A DNA stretch of 64,000 nucleotides from Clostridium sp. 'deep sea' (GCF_014931565.1 NZ_CP063353.1:2046001-2110000), one strand, 5' to 3'; positions 1 through 9,363 are shown, counted from the stretch's first letter. Notes: a model not told the origin generated them from the letters alone. Numbers and translations: made by a program.

Positions 1-75
1 AAACTAAAGTTTTTTAGTACTGTTTGGTTATAACCAACTGTTATATTGTCTATTTTTAAATGACTCATTATTGAA

Positions 76-1527
76 TTAGGCTAAAGCAGCTTGGGCTTTT
101 TTTATTCCTTTATTTAATCTATTAAGAGCCTCTTCTTTTCCTAATAACTCTAAAACATCATAGGCTCCACCAGGGGTTGACTCTAAACCAGATACAGCTA
201 TTCTTAATGGCCATAATATTCTGCCAGTTTTAACTGCTAGTTCTTTTGTTGTTTGTTTGAGGGTAGCTTTTAAACTATCTTTATTCCAATCACTTAGTTT
301 ATTTAGGGCTTCATAAGAGCTTTTTAAACTCTCTAAAGCTTCGGCTAAGCCAGTTTTAGTTTTTTCATGTTTAAACATATTAACATCAAACTCAGGCAAG
401 TTAACTAAAAAATCAACCATATCTGGTATTTCACCTAAAACTTCTACTCTGTTATGCAGTAGCTGAGCCACCTGATCTTTATTTATTTTAGTGTCTTTAA
501 AAACACTATTTAGATATGGCATAGCTTGTTTATTAAACTGCTCTGGGCTAAGGTTTTTAATATATACACTATTCATCCAGCGTAGTTTTTTAATATCAAA
601 TACAGCTGGTGATTTACTTAAGCCAGCAATACTAAATTTCTCTTTAAGCTCATTTAAGCTAAATATTTCTTGCTCTGTTCCTGAGCTCCAACCCAACAAG
701 GCTATATAGTTAACTATGGCATCAATTAAGTATCCTTTTTTATAAAAATCACTAAAGGCTGCATCACCATCACGTTTACTTAGCTTTTTGCCACCCTCTC
801 TTATAATAGAGGTTAAGTGTACATAGGTTGGCACCTGCCAACCAAAAGCCTCATAAAGCAGGTTATACTTTGGTGAAGAAGATAAGTACTCTGTACCCCT
901 AACTACATGGGTAATTTTCATAGCATGATCATCAATAACATTGGCAAAGTTATAAGTTGGTAGTCCATCTGCCTTTAGCAAGACCTGATCCTCAAGCTCT
1001 TCATTTGGTACTGTTATTTCGCCAAAAACGGCATCCTTAAAAGTTGTAGACCCCGTCACGGGCATTTTTTGTCTTATGACATATTCTTCGCCTGCATCTA
1101 TTCTCTTTTGGGCATCTTCTTTACTTAAATCTCGGCAGTGTCTATCATAACGCCAAACACCACCCGCCTCTTTTCGAGCCTCATTCAATCTTTCCACAGT
1201 ACAAAAACAAGGATATGCATGTCCAGACTCTACTAACTGATGCGCAAACTTTGAGTAAGTATCTTTTCTTTGACTCTGAACATAAGGTCCATAATCGCCC
1301 CCCACTTTGGGTCCTTCATCATACTCTAACCCAATCATGTCTAAGGTCTCGTAAATTACATCTAGGGCATCCTCAACATAACGACCTTGATCAGTATCCT
1401 CAATTCTTAAAATAAACTTTCCTTTGTTAACACGAGCAATTAAATAAGTATATAATGCGGTTCGCAAATTACCAATATGCATATAGCCTGTTGGACTTGG
1501 TGCAAACCTAGTACGCACTGTGGTCAT
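76..1527 (-). CDS. gltX: Glutamyl-tRNA synthetase
   Basis: This cytoplasmic class I aminoacyl-tRNA synthetase charges tRNA-Glu with glutamate using ATP. The 483-residue length is typical of bacterial GltX. The N-terminus carries the HIGH-type signature as FAPSPTGYMHIGN, and the KMSKS-type loop appears as KLSKRDGD near residue 253. The C-terminal third is the helical anticodon-binding region. The start is ATG preceded by AGGAGG at good spacing. The fur-type gene lies just upstream, with about 20 bp between them, so the two may be cotranscribed. No T-box leader is visible. If no glutaminyl-tRNA synthetase exists elsewhere it may also charge tRNA-Gln, but the window cannot show that. Confidence 0.97.
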   Translation of the reverse strand: MTTVRTRFAPSPTGYMHIGNLRTALYTYLIARVNKGKFILRIEDTDQGRYVEDALDVIYETLDMIGLEYDEGPKVGGDYGPYVQSQRKDTYSKFAHQLVESGHAYPCFCTVERLNEARKEAGGVWRYDRHCRDLSKEDAQKRIDAGEEYVIRQKMPVTGSTTFKDAVFGEITVPNEELEDQVLLKADGLPTYNFANVIDDHAMKITHVVRGTEYLSSSPKYNLLYEAFGWQVPTYVHLTSIIREGGKKLSKRDGDAAFSDFYKKGYLIDAIVNYIALLGWSSGTEQEIFSLNELKEKFSIAGLSKSPAVFDIKKLRWMNSVYIKNLSPEQFNKQAMPYLNSVFKDTKINKDQVAQLLHNRVEVLGEIPDMVDFLVNLPEFDVNMFKHEKTKTGLAEALESLKSSYEALNKLSDWNKDSLKATLKQTTKELAVKTGRILWPLRIAVSGLESTPGGAYDVLELLGKEEALNRLNKGIKKAQAALA

Positions 1528-1549
1528 AATAATCCTCCTAAGTAATTAT

Positions 1550-1999
1550 CTACTTTATACCTTGCTGTTGACAGTCATAACATAATCCATAAAATCTCAA
1601 AGAATGGTCTTTTATTAAGAATTTATTTTCTTTCATAATTCTGTCTTCAAGCTTTTCAAGCAAATCATCATTAAATTCAATAATGGCACCACAACTAACA
1701 CAGAATAAATGGTGGTGATAATGTTCCTCATCATTAATTTTTAATTCGTATCTTGCTCCTTTATCTCCAAATTCCATTTTATGAACTATGCCTAATTCTA
1801 CAAAAGTATCTAGGGTTCTATACACGGTAGCTATTCCTAAATCTGGGTAGTGTTCGTGGGTAATATTGTATAACTCCTCAACGCTCAAATGCGAATGACG
1901 ATATTCTAATAAGGTCTGTAAAATAGCTTGCCGTTGGCTAGTTAGTCTTAAATCATTTTCTTTTAGTTTTTTTCTTACACTATCTATTATTTGTTCCAT
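1550..1999 (-). CDS. Fur-family metal-responsive repressor
   Basis: This is a dimeric winged-helix repressor of the Fur/PerR/Zur family. The winged-helix part (LTSQRQAILQTL to ATVYRTLDTF) fills the first half. A His-rich metal site follows (HYHHHLFC), with two CxxC pairs, CVSCG and CYDC, forming the structural zinc site. I place the start at the internal ATG of MEQIIDSV because it follows GGGTG. The longer reading would need a TTG with no ribosome site. The product is then about 149 residues, normal for the family. Which metal or peroxide signal it senses cannot be decided from the sequence. A 67-aa membrane protein gene lies just upstream in the same direction. Confidence 0.9.
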   Translation of the reverse strand: MEQIIDSVRKKLKENDLRLTSQRQAILQTLLEYRHSHLSVEELYNITHEHYPDLGIATVYRTLDTFVELGIVHKMEFGDKGARYELKINDEEHYHHHLFCVSCGAIIEFNDDLLEKLEDRIMKENKFLIKDHSLRFYGLCYDCQQQGIK

Positions 2000-2012
2000 A
2001 ATATTACACCCA

Positions 2013-2216
2013 TTATATATCAATGTTTTTTTCTTTTAAAACTAAAGCAACAATATCTCTGACAGCAAATACCAAGGTACCGCCACCAAACATAACCATC
2101 AGCGGAGAGTTTAAATTGTTAGTTCTATAAGCAACTGCAAAAATAAAAATTGCTATTACTATGTATAAACCCGGTCTTTTAAGTTCTTGTTTATACTTTT
2201 TAATGAAATCTATCAT
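2013..2216 (-). CDS. Small two-segment membrane protein, unknown
   Basis: This 67-residue protein has a basic N-terminus (FIKKYKQELKR) and two hydrophobic stretches, about residues 17-29 and 38-60, separated by a polar turn with RTNN. The Gly-rich MFGGG stretch lies in the second segment. I do not recognise a family. It ends 13 bp before the fur-type start and probably forms an operon with it. The good hydrophobic pattern and position support a real gene, but there is no functional clue. Confidence 0.6.
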   Translation of the reverse strand: MIDFIKKYKQELKRPGLYIVIAIFIFAVAYRTNNLNSPLMVMFGGGTLVFAVRDIVALVLKEKNIDI

Positions 2217-2389
2217 TAATAGGTCACCTACCTTTTTAAACTTTTATCTTATCTATAATTCTATCATAATTTGAGATAGTTTAACAAAAAAACGTTCAAT
2301 ATAGTAGGTTAATGTTTAAATTTTAACTTTTGCTGATTATTTTAATTAAGTAGTTTAAGTTTTAAGAGCATAATAAAATTTGTAACAAA

Positions 2390-2420
2390 AAAAGCTGTCA
2401 GCTAAATAGCTACAGCTTTT
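2390..2420 (-). terminator. Terminator of the chromate transporter gene
   Basis: AAAAGCTGT pairs with ACAGCTTTT around a 13-nt loop. On the minus strand the stem is followed by a T-run. It sits six bases past the chromate transporter stop. Confidence 0.75.
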
Positions 2421-2425
2421 GTATT

Positions 2426-2956
2426 TTACTTTGCTAAGAAAAAGACTCCAAATAACATGCCACTTAAAATAACAAAGGCGGGATGTATTTTCAAAAAATG
2501 CAATGCTACAAAAGCAACCCCTGCAATAATAAAAGAAACAGGTGTGCCCATTGACTTAATACCCATTTTGTAGGTCATAAGTATTAACAATACAATTACA
2601 ATAGGTCTTATTCCTTTAAGCAAACCTTGTACTTGTGGTTGATCTTTAAACTTAAAGAAAAAGGATATCATTAAAACTATGGCAATAGTAGATGGCAAAA
2701 TCATTCCTAATAAGCCTACTACAGCTCCTAAAACACCAGCTTGTTCAAATCCTATTGATGCTGCCATTTTAGTTGCTATTGGTCCTGGCAAACAGTTACC
2801 CATAGCATATAAGTCACCAAACTCTTGAGCTGTCATCCACTGATATGTTTGTACAGCTTCAATCTCTAATAAAGGAATTGATGCTTGCCCACCACCAAAA
2901 CCAAGAGTACCCACACGCAACATAGCTACAAATATATTCCAGAGTGTTTGTAACAT
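2426..2956 (-). CDS. Chromate transporter family protein, single half-domain
   Basis: This is a membrane protein of the chromate ion transporter (CHR) family. The product from the chosen ATG is 176 residues, the size of one CHR half-domain. It shows the family hallmarks GFGGGQASIPLLE near the N-terminus, the conserved NCLPGPIATK stretch, then a series of hydrophobic helices. I start at MLQTLWNIF because GGGGGAGG lies just upstream; a longer 195-aa reading has no ribosome site. Half-size members usually occur as two adjacent genes that form a heterodimer. Here the next genes are a ThiF-like enzyme and a fur operon, so no partner is in view. Whether the substrate is chromate or sulfate is unknown. 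Confidence 0.88.
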   Translation of the reverse strand: MLQTLWNIFVAMLRVGTLGFGGGQASIPLLEIEAVQTYQWMTAQEFGDLYAMGNCLPGPIATKMAASIGFEQAGVLGAVVGLLGMILPSTIAIVLMISFFFKFKDQPQVQGLLKGIRPIVIVLLILMTYKMGIKSMGTPVSFIIAGVAFVALHFLKIHPAFVILSGMLFGVFFLAK

Positions 2957-3021
2957 TAGCCTCCCCCTTACTTGGTATACAGTATACAATACTATTTTCT
3001 CTTCTGCAAGCAAAGAGTTAT

Positions 3022-3753
3022 TTACTTATTACAGTAACTACATTGCTCATTTTTAGTCAGTTTTATAACCTGCCATTGCTGTTGCCAAATATCTATAAAT
3101 AAAAGATTACTCATATAGGCTTTAGGGTCTAATAAGTATTTGATTGCCTCTGTTGCTTGAAGTGAACCAATAATATAGGTTAAAGGTCCAAAAATACCAT
3201 AACTCTCAGTGGCTGGTATTAGATCTTCACTTGGAATTTCGGGCACTAAACAGCGATAACAGCCAAGTTTTGGTTTAAATAATACTACTCTTCCTTCAAA
3301 ACCTAAAGCAGAACCATGAACCCAGGGTAGGTTACTGCTAATAGTATAATCATTAATTATCATACGGGCCTTAAAATTATCCGTAGCATCAATAACTAAG
3401 TCTATATCACTTAAAAAACTGCCTATATTATACTTACTTATAAATTCAGTATAACTATCTATTTTTGTTTCGGAGTTACTCGATAGTAAAAATTCTTTAG
3501 CTGCATGTACTTTGTATTTTTCTTGAGTTACGTCTTTTTCAGTGTAGATTTGTTGACGGTGTAAGTTAGTTATAGAAACTTTATCTCCATCTATTAATCG
3601 TATATAACCAACTCCTGCTCTCACAAGGTTATTAGCAACCGCTGAGCCTAAAGCTCCGCAGCCAATAATAGCCACCCTTGCTTTGCCTAGTTTTATTTGA
3701 CCCACTACCCCTATTTGAGGTAAGATAAGTTGCCTTTGATAACGATTTTCCAT
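3022..3753 (-). CDS. ThiF/MoeB/HesA-type adenylyltransferase
   Basis: This E1-like enzyme adenylates the C-terminus of a small sulfur-carrier protein (ThiS or MoaD type) at the cost of ATP. The 243-residue length fits ThiF and MoeB. The nucleotide-binding glycine motif is IIGCGALGS near residue 30, the family DATDNF motif is present, and the zinc site is made by CYRC and the C-terminal CSYC pair. The ribosome site AAAGGGTG precedes ATG. No carrier protein gene is adjacent, so thiamine and molybdopterin roles cannot be separated. The larE gene, also a sulfur-transfer enzyme, lies about 250 bp upstream in the same direction. Confidence 0.88.
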   Translation of the reverse strand: MENRYQRQLILPQIGVVGQIKLGKARVAIIGCGALGSAVANNLVRAGVGYIRLIDGDKVSITNLHRQQIYTEKDVTQEKYKVHAAKEFLLSSNSETKIDSYTEFISKYNIGSFLSDIDLVIDATDNFKARMIINDYTISSNLPWVHGSALGFEGRVVLFKPKLGCYRCLVPEIPSEDLIPATESYGIFGPLTYIIGSLQATEAIKYLLDPKAYMSNLLFIDIWQQQWQVIKLTKNEQCSYCNK

Positions 3754-4002
3754 AAAAACACCCTTTAATACATAAGTTTATAGTTAAGTGACTCAATAAT
3801 AAACCCCGATAATTTTAAGAGTTTTTTTGAACCACAAAAGGACAAGAATACATAACTTGCTTAAATTATTTCTAAATGCGTTACTTTTTATTACAACTGG
3901 TTTAGTTTATAGTATTAGCTTTTCAATATCATTAAATTTTATGCGACAGGACTTTTATCTTACATGTTTATTTAAAATTTCAATTGTGCCACAATGGTAT
4001 CG

Positions 4003-4797
4003 CTATATGTTCAAGCTTCCTTGTTTATAACCTGTTAAATCAAGAGTAATGTATTTAAAGCCAATTGCTTTTATGCTACTAACAATTTCATTTCTTAGCT
4101 TATCATTCAGTAGTTTCTTAAAATCCTCTGCAAAAATCTCTATTCTGGCAATATCACCGTGGTATCTTAAGCGGTATTGTTTAAACCCCTGTTTTTGCAA
4201 AATTATTTCGCCCTGCTCTATTTTATGGAGATTCTCTTTGGTGAGTTGAGTGCCATAGGGTATTCTTGAAGCTAAACAAGCAAACGATGGTTTATTTGCT
4301 GTAGGTAAATCATATTTTTTAGATAACTCGTATATATCGCTCTTATACATCTCGGCTTCTGCAAATGGATGCCATACCAGCAATTCTTGGCAGGCTTTTA
4401 AACCCGGTCTATAGTCATCAAAATCGTTCATATTAGTGCCATCAGCTATATAGTAGTTTTTATATTTTTGACATTTTTCTATAATGAAGCTAAAAATCTT
4501 CTTTTTACAATAGTAACAACGATCTTTATTATTTTCTGTTATATCACTAAAGTTAAGCAATGGAATATCAAACACTTTATGCTCTACCCCTAGCTGCTTA
4601 GTATATTTTTGTGCAAAATCAACCTCACTACTCATATGTAAAGGAGATTTTGCAGTAACAGCTAATACATTAATAACAGGTATTTTACTAGCTATATATA
4701 ATAGTAGAGTACTATCAACACCACCAGATAAAGCAATTATTACTTTCTTTTTTGCTGTTAGTAGTTCTATAAGTTTACGTTCTTTATTCTCCACCAT
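4003..4797 (-). CDS. larE: ATP-dependent sacrificial sulfur transferase LarE, three-cysteine type
   Basis: LarE adds sulfur to pyridinium dicarboxylate mononucleotide during synthesis of the nickel-pincer cofactor of lactate racemase-type enzymes. The PP-loop SGGVDS lies at about residues 24-29 and the family signature CLASRIPYG near residue 173, where the donor cysteine is known in Lactobacillus LarE. A further CxxC (CYYC, about residue 94) suggests the variant that binds a [4Fe-4S] cluster through three cysteines. I start at MVENKERK because GGAGG sits upstream, while the first possible ATG overlaps that site. No larA, larB or larC is in this window. Confidence 0.9.
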   Translation of the reverse strand: MVENKERKLIELLTAKKKVIIALSGGVDSTLLLYIASKIPVINVLAVTAKSPLHMSSEVDFAQKYTKQLGVEHKVFDIPLLNFSDITENNKDRCYYCKKKIFSFIIEKCQKYKNYYIADGTNMNDFDDYRPGLKACQELLVWHPFAEAEMYKSDIYELSKKYDLPTANKPSFACLASRIPYGTQLTKENLHKIEQGEIILQKQGFKQYRLRYHGDIARIEIFAEDFKKLLNDKLRNEIVSSIKAIGFKYITLDLTGYKQGSLNI

Positions 4798-4858
4798 TGT
4801 AGTTATAACCTCCATTTTACTATCCTAATTACCACTAGCTCTTAGTTAAAATTTTATT

Positions 4859-4907
4859 AAAGGGGCTAAGATTAACAACAATTCTTGTTAATACTACAGC
4901 CCCTTTT
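4859..4907. terminator. Nested hairpin terminator downstream of the TPR gene
   Basis: AAAGGGGCT pairs with AGCCCCTTT, and inside it ATTAACAA pairs with TTGTTAAT. It lies 20 bp after the stop of the TPR gene and just upstream of larE, so it separates two leftward units. T-rich runs on both sides make it possibly bidirectional. Confidence 0.75.
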
Positions 4908-4928
4908 ATTATAATCTAATTTTCAACA

Positions 4929-6599
4929 TTATTTTATGGTAATTGTTTCTCGTATACATTCCAGAGAACGTTTAAGCGATGTTTCTTTAATTCCATATCT
5001 TTTTGCAATTTTTTGAAAGTCACAATCAAAGTTAAACATTTCAAGTATATGGCACTCCATAGCAGCTGCCCAAACCGTAGACTTACTAATTCTTCTTGGA
5101 TTTGGATAAGACACATTGCAGTATCTATACCAGAGTTTCATACCCATATTAACAATTACTTGGCTTTGATAAGCCTCTAAATTTTCTTTAATCATACGTG
5201 CAGCTACAATAAATGGCATTGTAACTTTCACTTGATAACTATTATCTAAGTGATAGGTTTTATTACTACATTTAATAACAGATATATATTTTAAACTAGG
5301 GTCATATTGCTCTAACACATGATATTTCATGTCGTCATAAGCAGATAACATTAATTCCTGTAAAATTGTTTTTTGCATTTCTTTATTTAGTGCGGGTATA
5401 CAATTAAGAACCATATTTACTATATCCGGTGTACCATACCTAATATAATACTTCATACATAAATAGAGAACTTGACGCTCTTCTTCTGAATAATTTGTAA
5501 CCTCACTATCGTATCCAGATTGAATCATATTAATTATTGGCCAATCATAATTGTAACTACACACAGAAGAAATTATGCCTAAGTCTTTAATCTGTAATAA
5601 TAATTGATAATACAGTTCTGCAGGAGAGCGAATATCATCTATTAAGGCAGCTTGTCTCCAGTAAAATTTAGCGTCTCTTTCTTTGCCTAAGTTAATAGAT
5701 GCGACACCCAATTGATAAAACATTTCAGCATTATATTCTCCACCCCAATAAACCTCTCTTAGCCACTCATAGGCTCGTTTATGTTTACCTATAGTACCCA
5801 ATGTTTGGGTCCATCTTAATACCTCATTTAGGGCTGAAAATTCTATTTCAATCATTTTTTCAATAATTGCTTGAACCCTTAGGTCATCACCTTTTTGGTA
5901 GTAATAAAATATTAGATTACAATAAGCGCCAACGTTATTTTTATCTTTTGCTAATACACTTTGAACATAGTCTAAACCCTTTTGTTCTTCTCCAGCCAAA
6001 AAACAAATTAGGGTTGTTCTATTTAGTAAAGGAAGACTTTCTCCCTCTGTAGTTAGAGTACTCTCACAAATTTTAAGAGCCTCATCATAAGCATGAGTAT
6101 TAATCATACCAGCCAGTTTTTTTTCTAGTTCTAACATGACTAAATGGGAGCTATTCATATTATTAGAATCGCTTGAACTTGTTCTACTATCTTCTAATAA
6201 CTTTAATATATGCCTTGCAGCTGTTTCTAAATCTCCATTAGGCTCTAGTTCAAGATATTTTTCCATATATTTATAAACTAAGTCAATATCTTCTGTTTCA
6301 GCATAACACACTGCTAAATGAAAATAGGCTTCTGAAAAATTCTCATCTCTCTTTAATACTTCGTCATGCCAAATTGAAATAGCCGTATTATACTCCCCTA
6401 GCTCTTCGTATGTGAGTGCTAAATTATAATAATTCCATATATCTTCTGGATTATATTTAATAGCTGATGTAAGCAATTCACATACTCTACGTAAATTTCC
6501 TCGTTCATATTCACGCATTGCTCTGCTAAAATAAAACTGGGAACTGCGACCAAATGGTACCACTTTACTTACATCTGAGATTCTATTTTCTCTTATCAT
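4929..6599 (-). CDS. Tetratricopeptide repeat protein with C-terminal HTH-like end
   Basis: This product of about 556 residues is built mostly of TPR-type helix pairs. Clear units start at FYFSRAMREYERGNLRR, NYYNLALTYEELGEYN and YFHLAVCYAETEDID, with weaker ones further on. TPR arrays bind other proteins. The last 50 residues (AAAMECHILEMFNF to IAKRYGIKETSLKRSLE) read like a helix-turn-helix, so a regulatory role is possible but unproven. It is predicted cytoplasmic, with no signal peptide. I start at MIRENRIS, which has GGGGG upstream; the longer reading lacks a site. It is divergent from argS, with 139 bp between the two chosen starts. Confidence 0.8.
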   Translation of the reverse strand: MIRENRISDVSKVVPFGRSSQFYFSRAMREYERGNLRRVCELLTSAIKYNPEDIWNYYNLALTYEELGEYNTAISIWHDEVLKRDENFSEAYFHLAVCYAETEDIDLVYKYMEKYLELEPNGDLETAARHILKLLEDSRTSSSDSNNMNSSHLVMLELEKKLAGMINTHAYDEALKICESTLTTEGESLPLLNRTTLICFLAGEEQKGLDYVQSVLAKDKNNVGAYCNLIFYYYQKGDDLRVQAIIEKMIEIEFSALNEVLRWTQTLGTIGKHKRAYEWLREVYWGGEYNAEMFYQLGVASINLGKERDAKFYWRQAALIDDIRSPAELYYQLLLQIKDLGIISSVCSYNYDWPIINMIQSGYDSEVTNYSEEERQVLYLCMKYYIRYGTPDIVNMVLNCIPALNKEMQKTILQELMLSAYDDMKYHVLEQYDPSLKYISVIKCSNKTYHLDNSYQVKVTMPFIVAARMIKENLEAYQSQVIVNMGMKLWYRYCNVSYPNPRRISKSTVWAAAMECHILEMFNFDCDFQKIAKRYGIKETSLKRSLECIRETITIK

Positions 6600-6738
6600 T
6601 AAAACAGCCCCCTTTATGAAATGAATTATATCATACATTTAAATAAGTCTGAATAAAAAAAACATTAATTTACCTTGCTTTTTTGATAATAATGTGTTAC
6701 ATTGCCAAAAACAACGTTATAAGAAGAGGGTTTTTACA

Positions 6739-8433
6739 ATGTTAAATTACCAAAAGCAAATAGCTTTGTTGCTAACTGAGCAACTACAAAATGTCGACAA
6801 AAATACCATTTTAAGTTTAATTGAGATTCCACCTAAAGATGATATGGGAGACTATGCTTTTCCATGTTTTAAACTTGCCAAGGTATTAAGAAAATCACCG
6901 AAATTAATTGCTGAAGAATTAGCAAAGAACATTGAATTACGCCCTTTCTTACAAAGAGTATCTGCAGAAGGTCCTTATGTAAACTTCTATATTAATAATT
7001 CGCATTTTGCAAAAAATGTATTAGAAACTATTTTTGAAGCTGGCACAGATTACGCCAAATTATCTAATAATAATAAAACTGTAGTAATAGATTACTCTTC
7101 ACCTAATATTGCCAAGCCATTTCATGTTGGTCATTTACGTTCAACTATTCTTGGTCAGTCTTTGTATAATATATATACCCATTTAGGGTATGACTGCATT
7201 GGGGTAAACCACTTGGGTGATTGGGGAACCCAGTTTGGTAAACAAATATTGGCTTATAAACTTTGGGGTAATGATGAAGTAATTAAAAAAGACCCTATTA
7301 AAGAGTTTGTGAAACTATATGTTAAGTTTCATGATGAGGCGGATAAAAATCCTAAACTTGTAGACGAGGCAAGGGCTTGGCTTAAAAAATTAGAAGAAGG
7401 TGATGAAGAGGCCATTGCTATTTGGAAGTGGACAGGTGAAGAAAGTTTAAAAGAATTTAATATGTTTTATAAAAAACTAGGTGTTAAATTTGATTATAAC
7501 ACTGGTGAAAGTTTTTATATAGATAAAGTTCCAGCAGTTATAGCGGAATTACAGCAGAAAAATTTATTAACAACTAGTGAGGGTGCTCAAGTCGTTGAGT
7601 TAGGTGAAGATATTCCCCCCTGTTTGATTATGAAGGCAGATGGTACAACTATTTATGCCTCGAGAGATATTGCAGCCGTATTATATCGTAAAAAAACGTT
7701 TGATTTTGACAAGGTTATTTATTTAACTGACTACTCTCAAAATCTTCACTTTAAACAGTGGATTAAGGTTGTAGAATTAATGGGTTATGATTTTGCTAAG
7801 GATATAGTACATGCCTCTTTTGGTAGAGTTAGCTTGGCCTCTGGACGCATGCAGACCCGTAAAGGAAATGTAATATTGCTTGAACAGTTATTAAATGAAG
7901 CTTTAACAAAAACTAATCAAGTAATAGAAGAGCGTAATCCAGACTTACCTAATAAAGAAAAAGTTGCTGAGCAAGTGGCTGTTGGTTCTATAATTTTTAA
8001 TGATTTATATAATAATCGTATTAGCGATATTGTATTTAATTGGGATGAAGTTCTTAATTTTGAGGGTGAAACAGGACCATATTTACAATATGCTTATGCT
8101 CGTTCATGTCGAGTACTAGAAAAATGCAATGTGGAAATTAGTACTGATATTAATTATGAATTATTAAGTGACGTTGAATCGGTTAATTTACTAAAATCAA
8201 TTTATAAATTTCCGCAAGAAATATTAAAAGCTGCTGAAGATTATGAGCCATCATTAATTGGACGCCAAGTTATGCGAATAGCTCGTAATTTTAGTAAATT
8301 TTATAATACAAATCATATACTTACCGAAGATCAAGAGTTATGTAAAGCTAGAGCATTATTATGTTTTGCTGCTAATACTGCCATAAAAGTTGGCTTAAAT
8401 TTACTTAATATGCCAGCTCCCACAAGAATGTAA
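6739..8433 (+). CDS. argS: Arginyl-tRNA synthetase
   Basis: This class I synthetase charges tRNA-Arg. The product is 564 residues from the chosen ATG (MLNYQKQ), which follows AAGAGGG; an upstream in-frame ATG has no ribosome site. The HIGH signature appears as FHVGHLRST after the conserved SSPNIAKP. The catalytic region continues with MQTRKGNV, the loop usual in ArgRS enzymes that lack a strict KMSKS. The C-terminus ends in the family-typical PAPTRM. It is the only large plus-strand gene in the left half of the window and is followed by a strong terminator. Confidence 0.97.
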   Translation: MLNYQKQIALLLTEQLQNVDKNTILSLIEIPPKDDMGDYAFPCFKLAKVLRKSPKLIAEELAKNIELRPFLQRVSAEGPYVNFYINNSHFAKNVLETIFEAGTDYAKLSNNNKTVVIDYSSPNIAKPFHVGHLRSTILGQSLYNIYTHLGYDCIGVNHLGDWGTQFGKQILAYKLWGNDEVIKKDPIKEFVKLYVKFHDEADKNPKLVDEARAWLKKLEEGDEEAIAIWKWTGEESLKEFNMFYKKLGVKFDYNTGESFYIDKVPAVIAELQQKNLLTTSEGAQVVELGEDIPPCLIMKADGTTIYASRDIAAVLYRKKTFDFDKVIYLTDYSQNLHFKQWIKVVELMGYDFAKDIVHASFGRVSLASGRMQTRKGNVILLEQLLNEALTKTNQVIEERNPDLPNKEKVAEQVAVGSIIFNDLYNNRISDIVFNWDEVLNFEGETGPYLQYAYARSCRVLEKCNVEISTDINYELLSDVESVNLLKSIYKFPQEILKAAEDYEPSLIGRQVMRIARNFSKFYNTNHILTEDQELCKARALLCFAANTAIKVGLNLLNMPAPTRM

Positions 8434-8451
8434 TGAGAAACAAAATTATAT

Positions 8452-8480
8452 AAAAAGGTTGCCAATTGGCAACCTTTTTT
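8452..8480 (+). terminator. argS terminator
   Basis: AAAAAGGTTGCCAA pairs perfectly with TTGGCAACCTTTTT and is followed by a T-run, 18 bp after the argS stop. Confidence 0.92.
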
Positions 8481-8911
8481 GGTTTGAGATACACTTAATA
8501 TTTATCATATATTTCATTACTGAACATATAATTAAGCTTATTTATAGGTATGCCTCATAATTTGTCTATTACCCGGGAAATATCGTTTTTAAAGTCGAAA
8601 CCAGTGTATATATGGCGCTGTTTAATTGAATCTTTAAAATAAAGACCTGCAAAAAACAATTTTGACTTACATAAAGTTAATTGTTTTTAGTTTAAAACCA
8701 CCAAGAACACAAAGCACACGAAGATGTTTTAGGTTCAATTTAATTAAGTGGTTTAAGAATGAAACCCTGTGCCTTTATTTAAAAAACACCTAAATACTGC
8801 AAAGGCTGCCATATTAGTTTTTTTATTTTGGCTAACATAATACCCCAGTTTTATGTTTTATTTCTACGATTATTTTAAGTTTCTTTTTTAAATGTACCTT
8901 ATTTTCTTGCC
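8481..8911. other. Noncoding stretch with a CACAAAG-type dispersed motif
   Basis: No convincing reading frame is present. At 8696-8723 lies a purine/CA-rich segment, ACCACCAAGAACACAAAG followed by CACACGAAG. A weaker cousin occurs at 3829-3850 (GAACCACAAAAGGACAAG). Segments around 8738-8755 and 2341-2358 also share TTTAATTAAGTRGTTTAAG. These look like decayed dispersed repeats. Confidence 0.4.
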
Positions 8912-9363
8912 AAAACAGACTAAGTTTACTTTTGTTTTTTAAGGTATCTGTTTTCTCCGAAAACAGACTAGCTATACTTTTGTTTTTTAAGGTATCTGTT
9001 TTCTTTCGAAAACAGACTAGGTGTACTTTTGTTTTTTTAAGGTATCTGTTTTCTTTCGAAAACAGACTAGCTATACTTTTGTTTTTTAAGGTATCTGTTT
9101 TCTTTCGAAAACAGACTAGGTGTACTTTTGTTTTTTTAAGGTATCTGTTTTCTTTCGAAAACAGACTAGGTGTACTTTTGTTTTTTTAAGGTATCTGTTT
9201 TCTTTCGAAAACAGACTAATTATACTTCTATTTTTTAAGGTATCTGTTTTCTTTCGAAAACAGACTAGCTTTACTTTTGTTTTTTAAGGTATCTGTTTTC
9301 TCCGAAAACAGACTAGCTTTACTTTTGTTTTTTAAGGTATCTGTTTTCTCCGAAAACAGACTA
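8912..9363. repeat. Nine palindromic tandem repeats of 48-50 bp
   Basis: GGTATCTG recurs at 8943, 8991, 9041, 9090, 9140, 9190, 9239, 9288 and 9336. Each unit holds a stem CTGTTTTC / GAAAACAG with a loop of TCC or TTTC, then ACTAG plus a variable four-base patch (CTAT, GTGT, CTTT, TTAT), then a T-run and AAGG. A partial unit starts near 8912. The last copy ends exactly at the degV stop codon, so a degV transcript that reads on would carry a ladder of identical hairpins. Apparent ORFs across it are repeats of one translated unit and not genes. Confidence 0.93.

Noticed and set aside
3827-4030. Plus-strand 67-codon frame with hydrophobic stretch
   Set aside because: It overlaps the larE end on the other strand, has no ribosome site and reflects AT-rich sequence.
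6600-6738. T-box or other riboswitch ahead of argS
   Set aside because: The leader is too short and lacks the T-box core; the same holds for the gap before gltX.
8912-9363. Possible CRISPR array
   Set aside because: The whole unit is repeated with almost no unique spacer, the unit is an extended palindrome with T-runs, and no cas genes are near.
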